Numbered from the stretch's first letter, positions 1-9,016 are shown. The stretch: DNA of 52,935 bases from Lacrimispora celerecrescens (GCF_000732605.1 NZ_JPME01000027.1:144-53078); one strand, 5' to 3'. Notes: generated from the sequence alone by a model not told the origin. Program-made: numbers and translations.

Positions 1-2345
1 GGACCGGTTGGTCCTGTGACTCCTTGTGGGCCGGTTGGACCGGTTATCCCTTGCGGGCCGGTTGGACCGGTATCTCCTTGCGGGCCGGTTGGGCCAATAT
101 CTCCTTGTGGGCCCGTAATTCCCTGTGGACCCGTTGGACCTGTATCCCCTTGCGGGCCGGTTGGACCGGTTTCCCCCTGTGGACCTGTTGGTCCTGTGAC
201 TCCTTGCAGACCTGTCGGACCGGTATCTCCCTGTGGGCCCGTTGGACCTGTGACTCCTTGTGGGCCGGTTGGGCCGGTGGCTCCTTGTGGGCCTGTTGGA
301 CCTACCTCTCCCTGTGGACCTGTTGGACCGGTATCCCCCTGTGAACCTGTTGCTCCTGTGACTCCTTGTGGGCCTGTTGGGCCGGTGGCTCCTTGTGGGC
401 CAGTTGGACCCACCTCTCCCTGTGGGCCGGTTGGACCCGTTATTCCTTGTGGACCCGTTGGCCCTGTGTCTCCATGCGGACCTGTTGGACCGGTATCTCC
501 CTGTGGACCCGTTGGACCGGTTGGTCCTGTGATTCCTTGCGAACCGGTTGGGCCTGTGTCCCCCTGCGGACCTGTTGGACCGGTATCTCCCTGTGGACCC
601 GTTGGACCGGTGACTCCCTGTGGGCCTGTTGGGCCGATGGCTCCTTGCGGGCCTGTTGGTCCTGTTGATCCTGTGTCTCCTTGTGAACCTGTTGGTCCTG
701 TGACTCCTTGCGGACCAATTGGGCCTGTATCCCCTTGCGGGCCGATTGGACCGATATCCCCCAGTGGACCTGTTGGGCCTGTGAATCCTTGCAGACCTGT
801 TGGACCGGTATCTCCCTGTAAACCCGTTGGTCCTGTGACTCCTTGTGGGCCGGTTGGGCCTGTTGATCCTGTGTCTCCTTGTGAACCGGTTGGGCCTGTG
901 ATTCCTTGCGAACCGGTTGGGCCTGTGTCCCCCTGCGGGCCTGTTGGACCGGTATCTCCCTGTGGACCCGTTGGCCCTGTAACTCCTTGTGGGCCCGTTG
1001 GACCGGTTATCCCTTGCGGGCCGATTGGACCAATATCTCCTTGTGGACCTGTTGAGCCTGTGATTCCCTGTGGGCCTGTTGGGCCCATTATTCCTTGTGG
1101 ACCTGTTGGGCCTGTGTCCCCTTGTGGACCTGTTGGACCTGTGTCTCCTTGCGAACCTGTTGGACCGGTATCTCCCTGTGGACCCGTTGGACCAGTGACC
1201 CCTTGTGAGCCAGTAGGGCCGGTTGGCCCTGTAACTCCTTGCGGGCCTGTTGGACCTATATCTCCTTGTGGACCTGTTGGGCCGGTGGTTCCCTGTGGGC
1301 CTGTTGGACCCGTTATTCCTTGTGGACCAGCTGGGCCGGTATCCCCCTGTGGACCTGTCGGACCCGTTATTCCTTGCAGGCCAGTTGGGCCGGTTGGACC
1401 TGTGACTCCTTGCGGGCCTGTTGGTCCAATATCTCCTTGTGGACCTGTTGGGCCTATGATTCCCTGTGGGCCTGTTGGGCCTGCATCTCCTTGTGGGCCG
1501 GCTGGGCCTGTATCTCCTTGTGGGCCTGTGGGACCGGTGTCCCCTTGCGGGCCAGTCGGACCTATCGGTCCTATGAATCCTTGCGAGCCTGTTGGACCAG
1601 TATCTCCTTGTGGGCCGGCTGGACCTATACCCCCCTGTGGACCCGTGACTCCTTGTGGGCCTGCTGGACCCGTTATTCCTTGCTGGCCGGTTGGACCTGT
1701 ATCTCCTTGTGGACCTGTGAATCCCTGTGGGCCTGTTGGGCCTGTGATTCCCTGTGGGCCTATGGCTCCCCGTGGGCCTGTTGCACCAGTTACTCCTTGT
1801 GGACCCGTTGGGCCTGTGTCTCCTTGCGAGCCGGTTGGACCTGCATCTCCTTGTGGCCCCGTCGGACCGGTAACCCCTTGTATGCCGGCTGGGCCCATTA
1901 ATCCCTGTGGACCCGTTGGGCCTGTTACTCCTTGCAGGCCAGTCGGACCTGTTATCCCTTGTGGGCCGGTCGGGCCTGTATCTCCCTGCAAACCTGTTGG
2001 ACCAGTGTTTCCCTGTGGACCGGTTGCTCCCTGAGACCCCGGTAATCCCATACTTCCTTGTGGACCCGTAGGACCAACTCCCCCTTGTTGTCCTGCCGGA
2101 CCCGTGGCCCCCTGTGAACCGGTTGAACCCGTTGGACCTGTTGGACCCATCGGGCCCACTACTCCTCTTGGGCCCATTGGACCGGTTACTCCCCGTGGAC
2201 CTGTCGGACCCGTTGGGCCAGTTGGACCAGGACAGCCTCTTAACCCCCTGGGACCCTGGCTGCCAGGCGGTCCTTCCGGCCCTGTGTTACCTCTTACTCC
2301 CTGAAGACCTTTGGGCCCCGTTGGACCCGTTGGACCTGTAGGCCC
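1..2345 (-). repeat. Tandem 27-bp-type repeats encoding GXY collagen triplets
   Basis: About 2.3 kb of degenerate tandem repeats with a basic 27-bp unit (three GXY triplets, typically GPT-GPQ-GxT), with occasional 9-bp steps that insert or remove single triplets. The register of Gly codons holds throughout, so unit gain or loss has been in multiples of 9 bp. Such an array is prone to slippage and to assembly collapse, so the true copy number may differ. It also yields long Pro/Cys-rich antisense reading frames that are not genes. Confidence 0.9.
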
Positions 2346-2444
2346 CATAGAACAGCATCCCCTGTTACATCTGCAAACTTTTCCTGAACATTCCTGTATT
2401 GTCGCCGCCGGGTTAATTTCATGGCCATCACTGGCATATTGCAT
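1..2444 (-). CDS. Collagen-like GXY-repeat surface protein (3' end outside window)
   Basis: Read on the minus strand, this frame stays open from an ATG at 2444 to the window edge, about 814 codons. The first 33 residues are unique and Cys-rich (Cys at 19, 24, 26, 30 and 31). From residue 34 on, essentially every third residue is Gly, mostly in the nine-residue pattern GPTGPQGxT with variants GPA, GPM, GLQ and GPR. No signal peptide is seen. Proteins of this build include the exosporium collagen-like glycoproteins BclA of Bacillus and Clostridioides, whose GXT threonines carry O-glycans. The C-terminal domain, which usually trimerises, is not in the window. A GAAAGGGTG ribosome site precedes the ATG. 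Two glycosyltransferase genes lie directly upstream on the same strand, 66 bp away. The spore-surface location is inferred; the collagen nature is seen directly. Confidence 0.88.
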   Translation of the reverse strand, partial: MQYASDGHEINPAATIQECSGKVCRCNRGCCSMGPTGPTGPTGPKGLQGVRGNTGPEGPPGSQGPRGLRGCPGPTGPTGPTGPRGVTGPMGPRGVVGPMGPTGPTGSTGSQGATGPAGQQGGVGPTGPQGSMGLPGSQGATGPQGNTGPTGLQGDTGPTGPQGITGPTGLQGVTGPTGPQGLMGPAGIQGVTGPTGPQGDAGPTGSQGDTGPTGPQGVTGATGPRGAIGPQGITGPTGPQGFTGPQGDTGPTGQQGITGPAGPQGVTGPQGGIGPAGPQGDTGPTGSQGFIGPIGPTGPQGDTGPTGPQGDTGPAGPQGDAGPTGPQGIIGPTGPQGDIGPTGPQGVTGPTGPTGLQGITGPTGPQGDTGPAGPQGITGPTGPQGTTGPTGPQGDIGPTGPQGVTGPTGPTGSQGVTGPTGPQGDTGPTGSQGDTGPTGPQGDTGPTGPQGIMGPTGPQGITGSTGPQGDIGPIGPQGITGPTGPQGVTGPTGPQGDTGPTGPQGDTGPTGSQGITGPTGSQGDTGSTGPTGPQGVTGPTGLQGDTGPTGLQGFTGPTGPLGDIGPIGPQGDTGPIGPQGVTGPTGSQGDTGSTGPTGPQGAIGPTGPQGVTGPTGPQGDTGPTGPQGDTGPTGSQGITGPTGPTGPQGDTGPTGPHGDTGPTGPQGITGPTGPQGEVGPTGPQGATGPTGPQGVTGATGSQGDTGPTGPQGEVGPTGPQGATGPTGPQGVTGPTGPQGDTGPTGLQGVTGPTGPQGETGPTGPQGDTGPTGPQGITGPQGDIGPTGPQGDTGPTGPQGITGPTGPQGVTGPTG

Positions 2445-2510
2445 ATTATGACACCCTTTCTAAAATCCCTAAAGGAACATTTTAGAATGACTGCAATAAA
2501 CGTTCCATTT

Positions 2511-3629
2511 TTAAGGATTATTTGATTTTTGTACGGCAGCAATGATGTTAAAATTGCTTTTTAGCCGTTCATTATCGGGTGCATATTTAAGAGCACTCTT
2601 TACGTGTTCCAGGGATTCCTTCGGCATACCCAGCCAATAGGCAGCTATGGCGCAAAAATCATCCAGTGTATAATCCCAGGAATATCCCATATTGACAAAG
2701 GTTCTCGATTTTTCCTTTATCTTTAAAGCTTCTTTAGTTAAAAAGTACGTCATTGCCCAATCTTTTATTTCATAGCACATTTTAGAGAACTCCACATAGG
2801 AATCACGCATTTCCGGTACTTCAGCAATGGCTCTATAATACCAGGCATATGCTCCTTTTAAGTCTCCTAATTTATAGTAGGATTTTGCAATCCAGCGCAT
2901 TGCAGCGCACCGCTCATCGCTCCATACTGCAGCCGGCAAAGCAAGATATTCCTTAAGTGTCTCTAAACATTTTTGCCACTGGCTTTTATACATATATTCT
3001 CTTCCAAGGTAGTAGCGCATCCTCTCATCCTCCGGAGCTTCCTTCACAGCAAGTTCCAAAAGGGGAAGATATGAACCGCGGGATTTATCAGGGTCCGGGT
3101 AATGGCTGAGAATCATTTCTTCGATATATATGGTTTCAATGGGTAAATTTCCCATATATTGGAGATATTCATGGATAGGACATTTCCAACGGAACCCCTG
3201 CCGGCTATGCACTTTAAAATAATAAAATTGAATGTCAGGAGTCCCATCTTCCTTAAGACTCCAGTTATAAGGGTATCTTCCCATTATTGCACTAGGCATG
3301 GAACCTTCCGGTCTATGATTAAGCCATGCTTCCTCCAGCTTGTTACGCCAGCCTGGATTAAACAATTCATCCAGGTCCGTACAGACGCAAATATCTATAT
3401 CCTCCGGGACATGATCCAAAGATATATTCCGTGCCACATCGAACCTCCACGGCTTAACTATGTCCACATATACAACCGCACCACGTTCTTTCAGCTTTTC
3501 AACGGTCCCATCATCAGAACCGGTGTCCGTGACCACAATTAAGTCAGCTTCACTCATGGAGTCCATCCACTTATCTACAAATTGGACCTCGTTTTTGCAA
3601 ATGGCATAGACACAGATTTTTAGATTCAT
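2511..3629 (-). CDS. Family 2 glycosyltransferase with C-terminal TPR-like region
   Basis: A 372-residue protein that starts like a GT-A fold glycosyltransferase: ICVYAICKNE at residues 5-14, VTDTGSDDGT near 33-42, and an acidic metal/nucleotide-sugar motif DLD at 85-87. The second half is helical and resembles TPR repeats (LGREYMYKSQWQKC and similar). This layout is found in SunS-like and other GT2 enzymes that glycosylate peptides or proteins. It overlaps the upstream paralogue by 4 bp (ATGA), so the two are probably translationally coupled, and the collagen-like gene follows 66 bp downstream. I infer that it adds sugars to that protein, probably on Thr. The sugar donor cannot be read from sequence. 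No membrane segment or signal peptide is visible, so it should act in the cytoplasm (or mother cell). Confidence 0.85.
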   Translation of the reverse strand: MNLKICVYAICKNEVQFVDKWMDSMSEADLIVVTDTGSDDGTVEKLKERGAVVYVDIVKPWRFDVARNISLDHVPEDIDICVCTDLDELFNPGWRNKLEEAWLNHRPEGSMPSAIMGRYPYNWSLKEDGTPDIQFYYFKVHSRQGFRWKCPIHEYLQYMGNLPIETIYIEEMILSHYPDPDKSRGSYLPLLELAVKEAPEDERMRYYLGREYMYKSQWQKCLETLKEYLALPAAVWSDERCAAMRWIAKSYYKLGDLKGAYAWYYRAIAEVPEMRDSYVEFSKMCYEIKDWAMTYFLTKEALKIKEKSRTFVNMGYSWDYTLDDFCAIAAYWLGMPKESLEHVKSALKYAPDNERLKSNFNIIAAVQKSNNP

Positions 3630-4744
3630 GAGGGTACCTCCGCCTTTTCCTGTTTTTTGATCCTATCCTCAATCAATAGCAGATTATTTTGCAGCCTTTT
3701 ATTGGTGGAGTCCATGCTCACGGCTTTACGGGCATAGTCCCTGGCCTTCTCATACATCCCCATATTGTAAGCACCAATGGCACCATAATCAAACAAGGCA
3801 TATCCCCAGCCTTCTGGGTCTACCAGATAACTTCCTGAATTTCTTGTAATAGATAATCCTTTTTCAGCCATAGCAAAGGACAACGGCCAGTTTTTTTCCT
3901 TATAGGCTGATTTTACTAGAGCAAGATAAGGTTCCCTAACATCCGGACATTCTGCCAAAGCCCGAAAGAGCCATGATCTGGCCTCTTTCATATTCCCCTT
4001 CTCTTCATAACATTGAGCAATAAAGCGCATGGAGGCACTTCGTTCCTCACTCCATTTTGCCGTCGAAAGGGAAAGATGTCTCTTCAGTATTTCAATTCCT
4101 TTATCAAAATTTCCATAATACACATATTCTCTTCCAAGCCAGAACATGGACCTGTCATCAAGCGGGTTTTCCTGAACGGATAGTTCCAGAAGTGGAAGGT
4201 ATTGGCTTCTTGGCTTTGATAAATCCGGATAGTGATTGAGGACCAGCCCATTGATCCATGAGATTTTCTCAGAACCTGTACCGCTGTATTCCAGAACCTC
4301 ATGTACCGGATGTACCCAGTGATAGCCATGCCTGATGTGGATTTTTTCCATGGGATACTGCTTTTGGGGGGTACCGTCAGCATTAAAGGTAAATGTAAAT
4401 AAGTATCGTGCGCGGGTGTATTCCGGCCTCCATAGGTCTTCCAGCTTTTGCCGCCAGCCTGGTTCAAAGACCTCATCTAAATCGTTCGACACACAGATAT
4501 CCATGTCCTCTGGGACATGGCTTAATGCCACATTACGGGCAGTGTCAAACCGCCATGGCAATATGGTATCTTCATAAACGATGGCTCCTCTTTCCCGGAG
4601 CTTTTCAACCGTATGATCGGTTGAGCCTGTATCCGTCACAATAACAGCATCGGCTTCGGATACTGCGTCCATCCAGCGGTCTACAAATTCTTCTTCATTT
4701 TTACTGATTGCATATACACATATTTTATATTGGTTCACTTCCAC
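3626..4744 (-). CDS. Family 2 glycosyltransferase, paralogue of the next gene
   Basis: A 372-residue paralogue of the downstream gene, with the same length and layout. It has ICVYAISKNE near the N-terminus, VTDTGSTDHTVEKLRERGA, PWRFDTARN, and DLD at 88-90, followed by a TPR-like helical half. The start is GTG at 4744, five bases after a GGAGG ribosome site; there is no better ATG. It is the first gene of a probable three-gene operon (two glycosyltransferases, then the collagen-like protein). Two paralogues in tandem often add successive sugars, one initiating and one extending, but which does what cannot be told here. The family is clear; the acceptor is inferred from context. Confidence 0.85.
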   Translation of the reverse strand: MEVNQYKICVYAISKNEEEFVDRWMDAVSEADAVIVTDTGSTDHTVEKLRERGAIVYEDTILPWRFDTARNVALSHVPEDMDICVSNDLDEVFEPGWRQKLEDLWRPEYTRARYLFTFTFNADGTPQKQYPMEKIHIRHGYHWVHPVHEVLEYSGTGSEKISWINGLVLNHYPDLSKPRSQYLPLLELSVQENPLDDRSMFWLGREYVYYGNFDKGIEILKRHLSLSTAKWSEERSASMRFIAQCYEEKGNMKEARSWLFRALAECPDVREPYLALVKSAYKEKNWPLSFAMAEKGLSITRNSGSYLVDPEGWGYALFDYGAIGAYNMGMYEKARDYARKAVSMDSTNKRLQNNLLLIEDRIKKQEKAEVPS

Positions 4745-4788
4745 TGACTCCTCCAGTCATTTTAATAGCTTTTTTATTCTACTAAAAT

Positions 4789-4817
4789 CAATATATGCAA
4801 CTTGCAGCCCATCCTGT
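4789..4817 (-). promoter_or_regulatory. Candidate sporulation (sigma-K-like) promoter for the glycosyltransferase/collagen operon
   Basis: On the minus strand ACA (4817-4815) is followed after 17 bases by CATATATTG (4797-4789). The sigma-K pattern is AC(A/C), 16-17 bases, then CATANNNTA, so this matches except for the final base. No good sigma-A promoter (TTGACA/TATAAT) is visible between 4745 and 5016, and the rest of that AT-rich gap holds nothing else I recognise. A sigma-K promoter would fit an exosporium role, but the motif is short and the match may be chance. Confidence 0.3.
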
Positions 4818-5016
4818 GAAGAAACGGTTTTAGTGAATACTTGACGAAACACTGCCTTAAACTTTTTTGATGGATTATTTATCATTCATAGTCTTATTCT
4901 TTAAATAAAAGATTTCTCTTAGCTGCATACTTTATATGGTCCCGGATCACTAAGCAATATTTGTTTGTAAGATATAATAAGGGGCAGAACATAACTCTAT
5001 ATCCGTGTCAGGCAAA

Positions 5017-5041
5017 TAAAAAAAGCCAGCTTTATGCCGGC
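5017..5041 (-). terminator. Intrinsic terminator after the DinB-like gene
   Basis: On the minus strand GCCGGC, a short loop, GCTGGC (one G-U pair), then a run of seven T. It lies about 20 bp after the stop codon of the DinB-like gene. Confidence 0.75.
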
Positions 5042-5059
5042 CACAACCATTCTTTGGAT

Positions 5060-5581
5060 TTAAATATATCTTTTGTATTCTCCAATAGGAAATGGATTCT
5101 CTAATCCCAGTACTCTTGGCCATAAGCCTGTATCGTCAATAATAAAGCCCATTATCATTCCCATGTGGCTATGTAAATGCCTAAACTGTGCTAAAATCAA
5201 AGTGAATTTATTATATTCACAATCCGGGGGAGTATCTAATAGCTGTTTATCTGTTAATTGAGCAAGGTAATTCTTTATCTTAATATCAATATTAACAAAA
5301 TAATCATTTATTTCTTCTCTTATAAGACTTTTACTAGGGATTACATCTAAGCTATTCAAGTCCATTTCATGAATATCAGGCTCTGTATATTCCTTATCTC
5401 TTGGATTAATAAACCATAAATCCAATGAGTGAAGCATATGATAAATATGTTTCCAACAAGGCATCTCACAATATTCTTTATTCCATAGCTCATCTGGTAC
5501 ACAATCAATGATATTTTTCACTTCCCATAAAGCACGGGTTGTTTGCTCTGTTATTATATTAACTAATAAAATTTCTTCCAT
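5060..5581 (-). CDS. DinB-like putative metal-dependent protein
   Basis: A 173-residue protein with the helical look of the DinB/YfiT superfamily. An early His-containing helix (CWKHIYHMLHSLDLWF) and a late one (FRHLHSHMGMIMGF) would place the metal-binding histidines, and Trp/Phe-rich segments lie between them. DinB_2 members are often metal-dependent transferases using bacillithiol, mycothiol or similar, but many have no known role. The reading frame could start 14 codons earlier, but the ATG at 5581 has a GAGAGGTGG ribosome site at proper spacing, so I use it. A TATAAT sits at 5609-5604, just upstream. It is AT-rich compared with its neighbours and appears to stand alone, with its own terminator. 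Family fairly sure, function unknown. Confidence 0.65.
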   Translation of the reverse strand: MEEILLVNIITEQTTRALWEVKNIIDCVPDELWNKEYCEMPCWKHIYHMLHSLDLWFINPRDKEYTEPDIHEMDLNSLDVIPSKSLIREEINDYFVNIDIKIKNYLAQLTDKQLLDTPPDCEYNKFTLILAQFRHLHSHMGMIMGFIIDDTGLWPRVLGLENPFPIGEYKRYI

Positions 5582-5669
5582 ACCAGTACCACCTCTCAAT
5601 AAAATTATATGTGCGATAATCATGATAGGAAATCCGCTCGTTACATATGACTTACATTTGGTAAACTTG

Positions 5670-6212
5670 TTATTTTCTATCTTTCAATGAAAATATGGAT
5701 TTAATATCTCTCCATAATTCTATAGAAACAGCATTGATGATTAATTCTTCTATCGCCGAAATGCTTGCAATCAAACAGGCAAAAATAACTGACGCATAAA
5801 ATCCTAATCCAATATATAGAAATGGAAAGGAGAACAAAACAATCCCAGTTAACTTATTCGCATAAGTGTGTAAAAAGGCAAGTTGCTTATAACGAATAAA
5901 ACCAACACCTAACGATATCAGGCGAACAATGGCAATCGCAACGATCCAATAGATGCCCCATAAAGGCAATTTAAAACTGGAAACAAATATGGATAACAAA
6001 ACTATAAACATGAAAGCATCTGCGACACTATCTAGCATCTGACCTTTTTTGCTAACGGTATTCATCTTTCGCGCAATCATTCCGTCCAAAACATCACTGA
6101 TACCGCATAAAAAGTATACAATGAGAAATTGTCTGGAAAATGGTTCCATGGTAAACAAAACCACGGTTCCTAACACTCTTGCCATTGTGATTAAGTTAGG
6201 AATATTCTTCAT
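5670..6212 (-). CDS. CDP-alcohol phosphatidyltransferase family membrane protein
   Basis: A 180-residue membrane protein that starts MKNIPNLITMARVLGTVVLF, the usual opening of phosphatidylglycerophosphate-synthase-type enzymes. The family motif D-G-x2-A-R-x8-G-x3-D-x3-D is present as DVLDGMIARK then GQMLDSVADA. Several hydrophobic segments follow. The family transfers a phospho-alcohol group from a CDP-linked donor in membrane lipid synthesis; the alcohol acceptor here is unknown. The open frame extends 21 codons upstream to 6275, but the ATG at 6212 follows a perfect GGAGG at 5-base spacing and matches the family N-terminus, so I take it as the start. It may be an accessory PgsA-like enzyme rather than the main one. 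Confidence 0.8.
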   Translation of the reverse strand: MKNIPNLITMARVLGTVVLFTMEPFSRQFLIVYFLCGISDVLDGMIARKMNTVSKKGQMLDSVADAFMFIVLLSIFVSSFKLPLWGIYWIVAIAIVRLISLGVGFIRYKQLAFLHTYANKLTGIVLFSFPFLYIGLGFYASVIFACLIASISAIEELIINAVSIELWRDIKSIFSLKDRK

Positions 6213-6296
6213 CTGAGCCTCCGGTACTCTAAAAATAAAATTCCCTGCAGATAGTTTGCCAAAGTATCCGTTCATTGCAATTACTCAACAGCCGAA

Positions 6297-6315
6297 GCCG
6301 GCATTATGCCGGCTC
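6297..6315 (-). other. Perfect hairpin in the gap between the GNAT and phosphatidyltransferase genes
   Basis: AGCCGGCAT-T-ATGCCGGCT is a perfect inverted repeat between the GNAT stop (6347) and the next start (6212). No T run follows directly on the minus strand, so it is at best a weak terminator of the GNAT gene or an mRNA processing or stability element. Confidence 0.5.
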
Positions 6316-6346
6316 CTCTGACAGTCCGTGGCTGCACTTTAAATTA

Positions 6347-6877
6347 TTATGCAAAATCTTCCACGCCATATACGATTTCATAGATTTCCTTCTTATAAGG
6401 CAGAAAATCCTCTTCCGTCACAGGTTTTCCATAACTCATAATCCACAGCTGAATAGGTTTGTCCACTGGTTTCAAGGGCAACTGCTCATAGTAAAAGGAA
6501 TTGGAATGAAACCCCATCCTTTCATAAAATACTGCCCTGCTTCTGGTCATGGGGTCCTTCTCTGTGATTGGTTCTATTTCCAGAAACACTGGCTTCTTCG
6601 TTTCTTCCATAGCCTCTACTACCAACTGCTTTCCATATCCTTTTCCCCTGCATATCTCCGTTGTAGCCAAATGTTCCATAAAAACACAAGAAGTCAGTTC
6701 CCAGTATCCCAGAAAGGCCACAATCTTTCCTTCCTCTTCTATGATCCGGACTTTATAACAGGGATTACCGAAAACCCTTTTCTGATCGTCTTTTGTCCGG
6801 CGCTCAATGTTAGGAAATGATTCCTCATAAATCTGGTATATTTCCTCAAAACGGGTCTGCGGGTTTATTAACAACAT
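6347..6877 (-). CDS. GNAT family N-acetyltransferase
   Basis: A 176-residue single-domain GNAT protein. The acetyl-CoA binding motif reads RGKGYGKQLV, preceded by the usual beta strand with MEHLATTEICRGKG, and the C-terminal half has VFYERMGFHSNSFYY, the typical motif B region. These enzymes move an acetyl group from acetyl-CoA to an amine; the substrate cannot be predicted. It stands between unrelated genes, so context gives no help. Both the start and the family assignment look safe. Confidence 0.8.
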   Translation of the reverse strand: MLLINPQTRFEEIYQIYEESFPNIERRTKDDQKRVFGNPCYKVRIIEEEGKIVAFLGYWELTSCVFMEHLATTEICRGKGYGKQLVVEAMEETKKPVFLEIEPITEKDPMTRSRAVFYERMGFHSNSFYYEQLPLKPVDKPIQLWIMSYGKPVTEEDFLPYKKEIYEIVYGVEDFA

Positions 6878-6953
6878 AATATCAATCTCCTAATCTTTAT
6901 CTGTAATTGTTTCTGTCTTTAAGTGTATCATTTCCAGTGGAAAGAAGCAATGG

Positions 6954-6983
6954 AAAAGCCTGCCCCCAATTACCGGGGCAGGC
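6954..6983 (-). terminator. Intrinsic terminator after the 5'-nucleotidase gene
   Basis: Minus-strand hairpin GCCTGCCCC / GGGGCAGGC with an 8-base loop, followed by TTTT. It begins 11 bases after the stop codon. Confidence 0.8.
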
Positions 6984-6994
6984 TGCTTTTCATT

Positions 6995-8824
6995 TTATTT
7001 AATGGTAATTCTGCCCTGACCTGCAGGATTTGCATAATCAGCACCTACATTGCCGCCTAAATTGCTGCGGATATAAGTGGAAAGTAAATCTACATCAGTC
7101 ATGACATCATCCCTGATTATCTTGCTTCCTTTAAACATGGTCATGCCATCACCGGAAGACTTTAACATGTAGTTATGAGCGGCTACGGTATAAGTCTTGT
7201 TCACATCAAGAGCAGCGCCGCCTACCATAATATCGGATACCCGGTATGCTCCGTTTACTTTTATAAAATTATCTTTTTCATCTACCTGAACATTGGAGGC
7301 CTTGGAAGTATCGATTGTATAGGTAAGACCTGATACATGAAGGAAACCACCATTCTCCTTTGGGCAATTCCGGGAAGCCATTTCCAGGGCATCCTTGATC
7401 TGCTGGCCAGTTACCTCTACAACACATCCCATATTGCCGAATGGGAACACGGTAAGGGTATCATTGTAGGTTATATTGCCGGCCTTAATGTTGGCTCTGA
7501 CGCCGCCGCCATTTGAAAGGCCGATTTCTGCTCCAAGCACATAGCGGTATGCGTCCGCAGACAGATCACCAAGGTTTGTCTCTGCGCTTCTGACCGCACG
7601 TTTTCCGGTTGCCGGGTCATTCACCGTAAGTTCAACATCCGTATGTCCGATCACAGTCTTCAGTGTCTCATTATACTGAGCCTGAATCACCTTAATGAAC
7701 TTGTCTGTATCATAGTCAATGGCCTTTCCGTCAGCTGTGACAGCGCTTTTTCCGGGAATCACCAACTGTACTCCTACAGTCAGGACATTAGGATCCTTGA
7801 TTTTATCTCTGTTTGCTTCATAGATTTCATTCCAACGGTTATAGGAGCCTAATTCTCTCTTAGCGATCCGGCTTAAGGAATCCCCATTCTTTACGGTATA
7901 GGCGCTGGTGCCCGCTCCTGCCGGAACCTGGGAAACCAGTTCGTTTGAAAAGGTTCCATCCGTATGAAGTGTCAGCTTTCCGAAATTCTTTAACTTTGTA
8001 CCTGTCTGGGTAAGAAGCACATCCTGGCCTTCCTTATTCTTTACGTACTTTCCATATTCCTCATGGGAATGGCCGTCGATTAATACATTAATGCCCGTAG
8101 TATTCTTGATCACGTTATCAGAGGTCCAACGGTCTGTTGTCCCGTTTTCGCCCAGATGGCCTACCAAAATTACATAATTAGCTCCCTCTGCTTTTGCACT
8201 GTTTACAGATGACTGGATCTGGTCATAAAGTTTTTGTCCATTTTCATCTTCACAAAAACCGTAAATATAATTTCCATTTCCATCCTGGAAATAAGCTGGG
8301 GTGGATTTCGTAAAGCTTTCCGGGGTAGTTGCACCTACAAACGCGACCTTAGTATCCCCATATGTAAAGATCTTATAGGGAGCAAATACCGCGGAGCCAG
8401 TCCTTAAATCCATAAAATTGCTTGAATAGTAACCGCAGCTTAACTTTCCTGCCAATTCCAGAAAACGGGGCATCCCATAATCGAACTCATGGTTGCCCGG
8501 CACTGCAAAGTCATAACCGACCTTATTCATAATGTCGATCAAATAACCTCCGTCTGACAATGTCCCAATGGGCGCGCCCTGAATGGCATCTCCGGCGTCA
8601 ATCAGCGTCACATATGGAGTCTGGGCCTGCATCTCTTTCTTATAGAGAGCAAGTCCCGCATATCCTATGTTTTCATCAACCCCGCAGTGGACATCATTGG
8701 TATAGAGAACCACGATATCCCGGTCTGCCGCCAGAGAAGAAAAGGATATGCCTGTCGTCAGAGACAGGACCATGAGTAAAGCCAGCCATAGTGACAGAAA
8801 CCTTCTTGTCTTACTTCCTTTCAT
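6995..8824 (-). CDS. Secreted 5'-nucleotidase / metallophosphoesterase with inserted LysM domain
   Basis: A 609-residue exported protein of the UshA/YfkN 5'-nucleotidase family. Residues 1-33 are a signal peptide (basic start, hydrophobic core, SSLAA end). The metallophosphoesterase domain follows with YTNDVH (41-46), DAGD (77-80), GNHEFD (110-115) and later GHSHEEYG. A LysM peptidoglycan-binding domain (YTVKNGDSLSRIA to LVIPG, about 306-357) comes next, then the 5'-nucleotidase C-terminal substrate domain (NLGDLSADAYR, LSNGGGVRA, VFPFGN). LysM normally sits at a protein end; here it lies between the two catalytic halves. The likely job is dephosphorylating nucleotides outside the cell while held to peptidoglycan. 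The frame opens further upstream to 9028, but that part only translates the aspS terminator. AAGGAGG sits 8 bases before the ATG at 8824. Confidence 0.9.
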   Translation of the reverse strand: MKGSKTRRFLSLWLALLMVLSLTTGISFSSLAADRDIVVLYTNDVHCGVDENIGYAGLALYKKEMQAQTPYVTLIDAGDAIQGAPIGTLSDGGYLIDIMNKVGYDFAVPGNHEFDYGMPRFLELAGKLSCGYYSSNFMDLRTGSAVFAPYKIFTYGDTKVAFVGATTPESFTKSTPAYFQDGNGNYIYGFCEDENGQKLYDQIQSSVNSAKAEGANYVILVGHLGENGTTDRWTSDNVIKNTTGINVLIDGHSHEEYGKYVKNKEGQDVLLTQTGTKLKNFGKLTLHTDGTFSNELVSQVPAGAGTSAYTVKNGDSLSRIAKRELGSYNRWNEIYEANRDKIKDPNVLTVGVQLVIPGKSAVTADGKAIDYDTDKFIKVIQAQYNETLKTVIGHTDVELTVNDPATGKRAVRSAETNLGDLSADAYRYVLGAEIGLSNGGGVRANIKAGNITYNDTLTVFPFGNMGCVVEVTGQQIKDALEMASRNCPKENGGFLHVSGLTYTIDTSKASNVQVDEKDNFIKVNGAYRVSDIMVGGAALDVNKTYTVAAHNYMLKSSGDGMTMFKGSKIIRDDVMTDVDLLSTYIRSNLGGNVGADYANPAGQGRITIK

Positions 8825-8861
8825 TGTTGAAACCCTCCTTTTGAAAAGTACGTTTTCCTCT

Positions 8862-8870
8862 ATTATATCA
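8862..8870 (-). promoter_or_regulatory. Extended -10 promoter candidate for the nucleotidase gene
   Basis: TGATATAAT (TGn plus a perfect -10) lies about 40 bp before the ATG on the minus strand. The -35 region is poor, as is common with extended -10 promoters. It lies downstream of the aspS terminator, in the right place for an independent transcript. Confidence 0.5.
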
Positions 8871-8964
8871 GATAAATGTAAAAATAGTATATTATTTTTC
8901 CATATTTTAAAATTATTTCTTCTATTTCTCAGGTTTCTTTTATACATGAGAATTATAAACATAG

Positions 8965-9016
8965 AAAATGGATGCCCCATCCGCCAAAAGCTGACACTTT
9001 TAGCAGAAGGGCATCC
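8965..9016 (-). terminator. Long-stem terminator after aspS
   Basis: Minus-strand GGATGCCC pairs with GGGCATCC, and inside it CTGCTAAAAG pairs with CTTTTGGCGG (two G-U pairs) around a 6-base loop. The result is a stem of nearly 20 pairs just after the aspS stop. The following T-rich stretch is modest (ATTTTC). It ends the MBL-hemZ-hisS-aspS operon. Confidence 0.8.

Noticed and set aside
16-2034. 672-codon plus-strand frame rich in GPV and PCGP repeats
   Set aside because: It is the antisense of the collagen repeats; GC-rich 9-bp-phased repeats keep several frames open. There is no ribosome site, and the minus strand gives a sensible GXY protein with a real N-terminus.
1-2345. CRISPR-like or satellite array
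   Set aside because: There are no constant repeats with unique spacers; the units are contiguous coding triplets.
2294-2542. 82-codon minus-strand frame over the collagen gene start
   Set aside because: It is out of frame with the GXY repeats and overlaps the glycosyltransferase end; it is a shadow.
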